DNA of 64,000 nucleotides, taken from Oceanobacillus salinisoli (GTDB lineage Bacteria > Bacillota > Bacilli > Bacillales > Amphibacillaceae). The notes below the pieces were generated by a model that saw only the letters and a list, made by a program, of their open reading frames with translations, did no database searches and had not been told where the DNA came from. Where the stretch lies: assembly GCF_009733865.1 (NCBI RefSeq), contig NZ_WOFB01000027.1:1-64000 (forward strand). Reading direction: 5' to 3'. The translations under genes were made by a program, and so were the position numbers. Position 1 is the first letter of the stretch; each line of letters starts with the position of its first letter. Of this stretch, positions 61,717-64,000 are shown piece by piece.

Positions 61717-62718
61717 ATGACTGTAACAATATATGATGTAGCAAGAGAAGCCAACGTATCCATGGCCACGGTTTCCCGTGTTGTCAATGGGAATCCAAAT
61801 GTAAAGCCAACCACTCGCAAAAAGGTATTAGCAACTATTGAACGTTTAGGCTATCGTCCGAATGCTGTAGCAAGAGGACTGGCAAGTAAAAAAACAACAA
61901 CAGTAGGAGCAATTATTCCTGATATTTCCAGTATCTTCTTTTCCGAATTAGCTCGTGGTATTGAAGATATTGCAACCATGTATAAATATAATGTAATTTT
62001 AAGTAATTCTGACCAAAATAAAGATAAAGAATTAGCCTTAATCAATACGATGCTTGAAAAACAGGTAGATGGAATATTATTTATGGGTGGTACGATTACA
62101 GAGGAGCATTTGCAACAATTTAAAACATCCAACGTACCAATCATTCTTGCAGCGACATATGATGATACGAAGGAAATGGCTTCTGTTAATATCGATTATG
62201 AAGAAGCGGCTTATGAAGCAACAAAATACTTTATTGATAAAGGCAAGAAGAACCCCGCATTTGTAAATGGCGGTGAAGATACAAGTATCAACCAGTATAA
62301 ATTCAATGGTTATAAGCGTGCATTAGAGGAAGCTAATGTTTCAATAAATGAGGACTATATTGTTCAAGGTGATTATTCTTATGAATCTGGACTGGAAGCA
62401 GCAAAACAATTAGCAGAATTAGATAATAAACCAGAAGCTGTCTTTGTTGCATCCGATGAAATGGCATTAGGTGTCATTCATGGTGTGCAGGATATGGGAT
62501 ATAAAGTACCTGAGGATGTAGAAGTATTCGGATTTGATAATACAAGACTTGCAACCATGGTTCGCCCAACATTATCCACTGTCGTACAGCCGATGTATGA
62601 TATCGGAGCTGTTGCGATGCGCCTATTAACGAAGTACATGAACAAAGAAGAAGTAACAGAAAAAAATGTGATTCTCCCACATAGAATTGAAATAAGAAAT
62701 TCAACATTAGAAAAATAG
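61717..62718 (+). CDS. ccpA: catabolite control protein A
   Basis: The 333 aa LacI-family regulator begins [38 protein letters not shown] with helix-turn-helix and hinge helix ([18 protein letters not shown]). Effector/HPr-contact regions follow the CcpA pattern ([56 protein letters not shown]). With HPr-Ser-P it binds cre sites to control carbon use. The ATG at 61717 follows AGGAGG; an open frame from 61621 lacks a site. Location after aroA and before motPS is the Bacillus subtilis arrangement. Confidence 0.96.
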   Translation: MTVTIYDVAREANVSMATVSRVVNGNPNVKPTTRKKVLATIERLGYRPNAVARGLASKKTTTVGAIIPDISSIFFSELARGIEDIATMYKYNVILSNSDQNKDKELALINTMLEKQVDGILFMGGTITEEHLQQFKTSNVPIILAATYDDTKEMASVNIDYEEAAYEATKYFIDKGKKNPAFVNGGEDTSINQYKFNGYKRALEEANVSINEDYIVQGDYSYESGLEAAKQLAELDNKPEAVFVASDEMALGVIHGVQDMGYKVPEDVEVFGFDNTRLATMVRPTLSTVVQPMYDIGAVAMRLLTKYMNKEEVTEKNVILPHRIEIRNSTLEK

Positions 62719-62800
62719 TGCCGATATAAGATATAAATGGATGTTAACATTTGGGAGCATCTATTTTTATCATTTACGGAAGCTTAAGGAGATTGGGCAT

Positions 62801-63631
62801 ATGAATAAACGAGATATTTTAACTCCTATCGGCATCACACTAGGATTCGTGATGATAATGGTGGCGATTCTTAACAATGGGGGAAGCCAAGAGTTAACAT
62901 CTTTTCTGGATATTGCAGGTATTTTGATCGTTCTTGGTGGGTTAACAGCATCCATGCTGATCACTTTTAAGATGGACCAAATTAAATTAACGTTTAAGCT
63001 TTTAAAAGCAACCTCGTATCAAAATAATTTGCAGTTACCTGAACTAATTCGTCTTTTTGTTCAACTATCCGAACGTGCCCGAAGAGAGGGCATTCTCGCT
63101 TTAGAAAATGATTTAGATGATATTGAAGATCCATTTATACGAAAAGGCATTACACTCGTTGTTGATGGTGTAGAACCAGAAGTAATTAAAGATATTATGG
63201 AAGCCGAAATTATAGCGATGGAAGACAGACATTATAAAGGAAGAGCATTGTTTGAAAAAGCAGGGGAATATGCTCCCTCATGGGGAATGATAGGAACATT
63301 AATCGGACTAGTTATGATGTTAAATCGTTTATCTGACCCGGCAACACTGGGACCAAGTATGGCTGTTGCACTCCTTACTACATTGTACGGTACCATCCTG
63401 GCTAACCTTGTATTTATTCCAATGGCAAATAAGCTGGAAGGTAAAACGGAGGAAGAGGTATTTATCAAACAGATTATAATTGAGGGAATTATAGGTGTAC
63501 AATCAGGTCAAAACCCGCGTATTTTTGAAGAAAAATTAAATGCGTTTCTTTCCAGGGAATCTAAGGCAATCAAGCAGGATGAGAGGGAAGTTTCTGGCGA
63601 TTTCATAGGAGAGAGCGTCAATGAAGCGTAG
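62801..63631 (+). CDS. motP: flagellar stator protein MotP (sodium type)
   Basis: The 276 aa MotA/PomA-family product has four membrane helices: DILTPIGITLGFVMIMVAIL, FLDIAGILIVLGGLTASMLITF, then EYAPSWGMIGTLIGLVMML and LGPSMAVALLTTLYGTILANLVFIPMANKL. The cytoplasmic loop carries charged residues that touch FliG (LSERARREGILALENDLDDIEDPF). The neighbouring MotS marks it as the sodium-driven stator of alkaliphilic Bacilli. The ATG at 62801 follows AAGGAGA. Its end overlaps motS by 11 nt. Confidence 0.93.
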   Translation: MNKRDILTPIGITLGFVMIMVAILNNGGSQELTSFLDIAGILIVLGGLTASMLITFKMDQIKLTFKLLKATSYQNNLQLPELIRLFVQLSERARREGILALENDLDDIEDPFIRKGITLVVDGVEPEVIKDIMEAEIIAMEDRHYKGRALFEKAGEYAPSWGMIGTLIGLVMMLNRLSDPATLGPSMAVALLTTLYGTILANLVFIPMANKLEGKTEEEVFIKQIIIEGIIGVQSGQNPRIFEEKLNAFLSRESKAIKQDEREVSGDFIGESVNEA

Positions 63632-64000
63632 GGAAGTCAAAAAAACAAAAAAGAGTGGTGCACCAAAATGGATGGTTACCTACTCAGATATGGTTACTCT
63701 TATATTAGTTTTTTTCGTTTTGATCTTTTCGATGTCACAAATTAATGAGGACCTTTTCGACGCAGTTTCTGAATCATTTCAAAACAGGATGATATTTGAT
63801 TTCTTTCCTTCTGCTGTACCAATGGAAAATCCTACTGATAATACAAGACATGATAAAGAAGATGAACTATCTGATGAGTTTAACAAGCCCTTGGATGCTG
63901 GAGAGAATCCGTCTGAAGATATTTCTGAAGTCGAAGAAACAGATTCATTAAGTAGTTTAGTGGATGATGTAGAGTCTTTTTTGGAAGAAAATGAATTAGA
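63621..64000 (+). CDS. motS: flagellar stator protein MotS, partial (window edge)
   Basis: The first 126 residues are present. The stator plug helix reads WMVTYSDMVTLILVFFVLIFSMSQI, with the ion-carrying Asp23 and the Val/Leu-rich face of MotB/PomB proteins. Then comes a long acidic linker (NKPLDAGENPSEDISEVEE...). The peptidoglycan-binding OmpA domain lies beyond the window. It overlaps motP, so the pair is translated together; MotPS uses sodium to turn the flagellum. Confidence 0.93.
   Translation, partial: MKRREVKKTKKSGAPKWMVTYSDMVTLILVFFVLIFSMSQINEDLFDAVSESFQNRMIFDFFPSAVPMENPTDNTRHDKEDELSDEFNKPLDAGENPSEDISEVEETDSLSSLVDDVESFLEENEL

Noticed and set aside
1-64000. tRNA, rRNA, prophage or intact insertion sequence
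   Set aside because: I looked for tRNA arms, rRNA stretches, integrases, phage structural genes and transposases and saw none that could be supported.

Overview
The window looks like chromosome from a low-GC, salt- or alkali-tolerant Bacillaceae of the Oceanobacillus/Virgibacillus kind. This rests on strong AGGAGG ribosome sites, low-GC codon use, a MotP/MotS-type sodium stator, two PutP-type sodium/proline symporters, and a gene order from about 45 kb onward (ytnP, PepSY protein, ytoP, ytoQ, ytpP, ytpQ, ytpR, sftA, murC, ytxG, ytxH, aroA, ccpA, motP, motS) that follows Bacillus subtilis as I remember it. I see no rRNA, tRNA, CRISPR array, prophage or intact transposase gene.

Layout. 0-10.5 kb is a mixed accessory region: a YeeE sulfur transporter, a phosphodiesterase, an RNase H-like protein, HMG-CoA synthase (mvaS), a CoxG-like protein, a phosphotransferase, a CHY zinc-finger protein, a TM2 protein and two frameshifted genes. 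11-23.3 kb is the most coherent accessory block. It holds a permease, alanine dehydrogenase, a class III aminotransferase, an EutD/DoeA-type ectoine hydrolase, a 2-hydroxyacid dehydrogenase, a GntR/FadR-type regulator, and an operon of semialdehyde dehydrogenase, RidA, M20 deacetylase and EutB-type dehydratase. I read it as an ectoine/hydroxyectoine catabolic cluster, with a palindromic operator (TTGTCGACAA) repeated at its promoters. 23.7-27 kb holds D-amino acid aminotransferase, alanine racemase and a tartrate/D-malate-type dehydrogenase. 27.9-36.2 kb is a proline-use block: a sigma-54 activator, a -24/-12 promoter with upstream dyads, P5C dehydrogenase, proline dehydrogenase and two tandem PutP symporters. 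D-serine ammonia-lyase follows. 37.8-46.2 kb is mixed: methyltransferase, YbjQ, a sodium:solute symporter with a small partner, a MerR-like regulator, MhqO-like dioxygenase, Maf and the YtnP lactonase. 46.6-64 kb is the conserved core segment, ending inside motS.

The intergenic DNA is unusually rich in dispersed non-coding repeats, here named R1-R6. R1 is a 425-445 bp element with about 95% identity between two copies. R2 is a GC-richer composite repeat. R3 is a roughly 122 bp MITE-like double hairpin, one copy of which sits inside an R2 copy. R4 is a roughly 28 bp REP-like repeat (GGTGCCTGTCACTTCCCG core) that lies within 0-2 nt of the stop codon of six minus-strand genes. R5 is a roughly 150 bp structured repeat. 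R6 is a terminator-like repeat.
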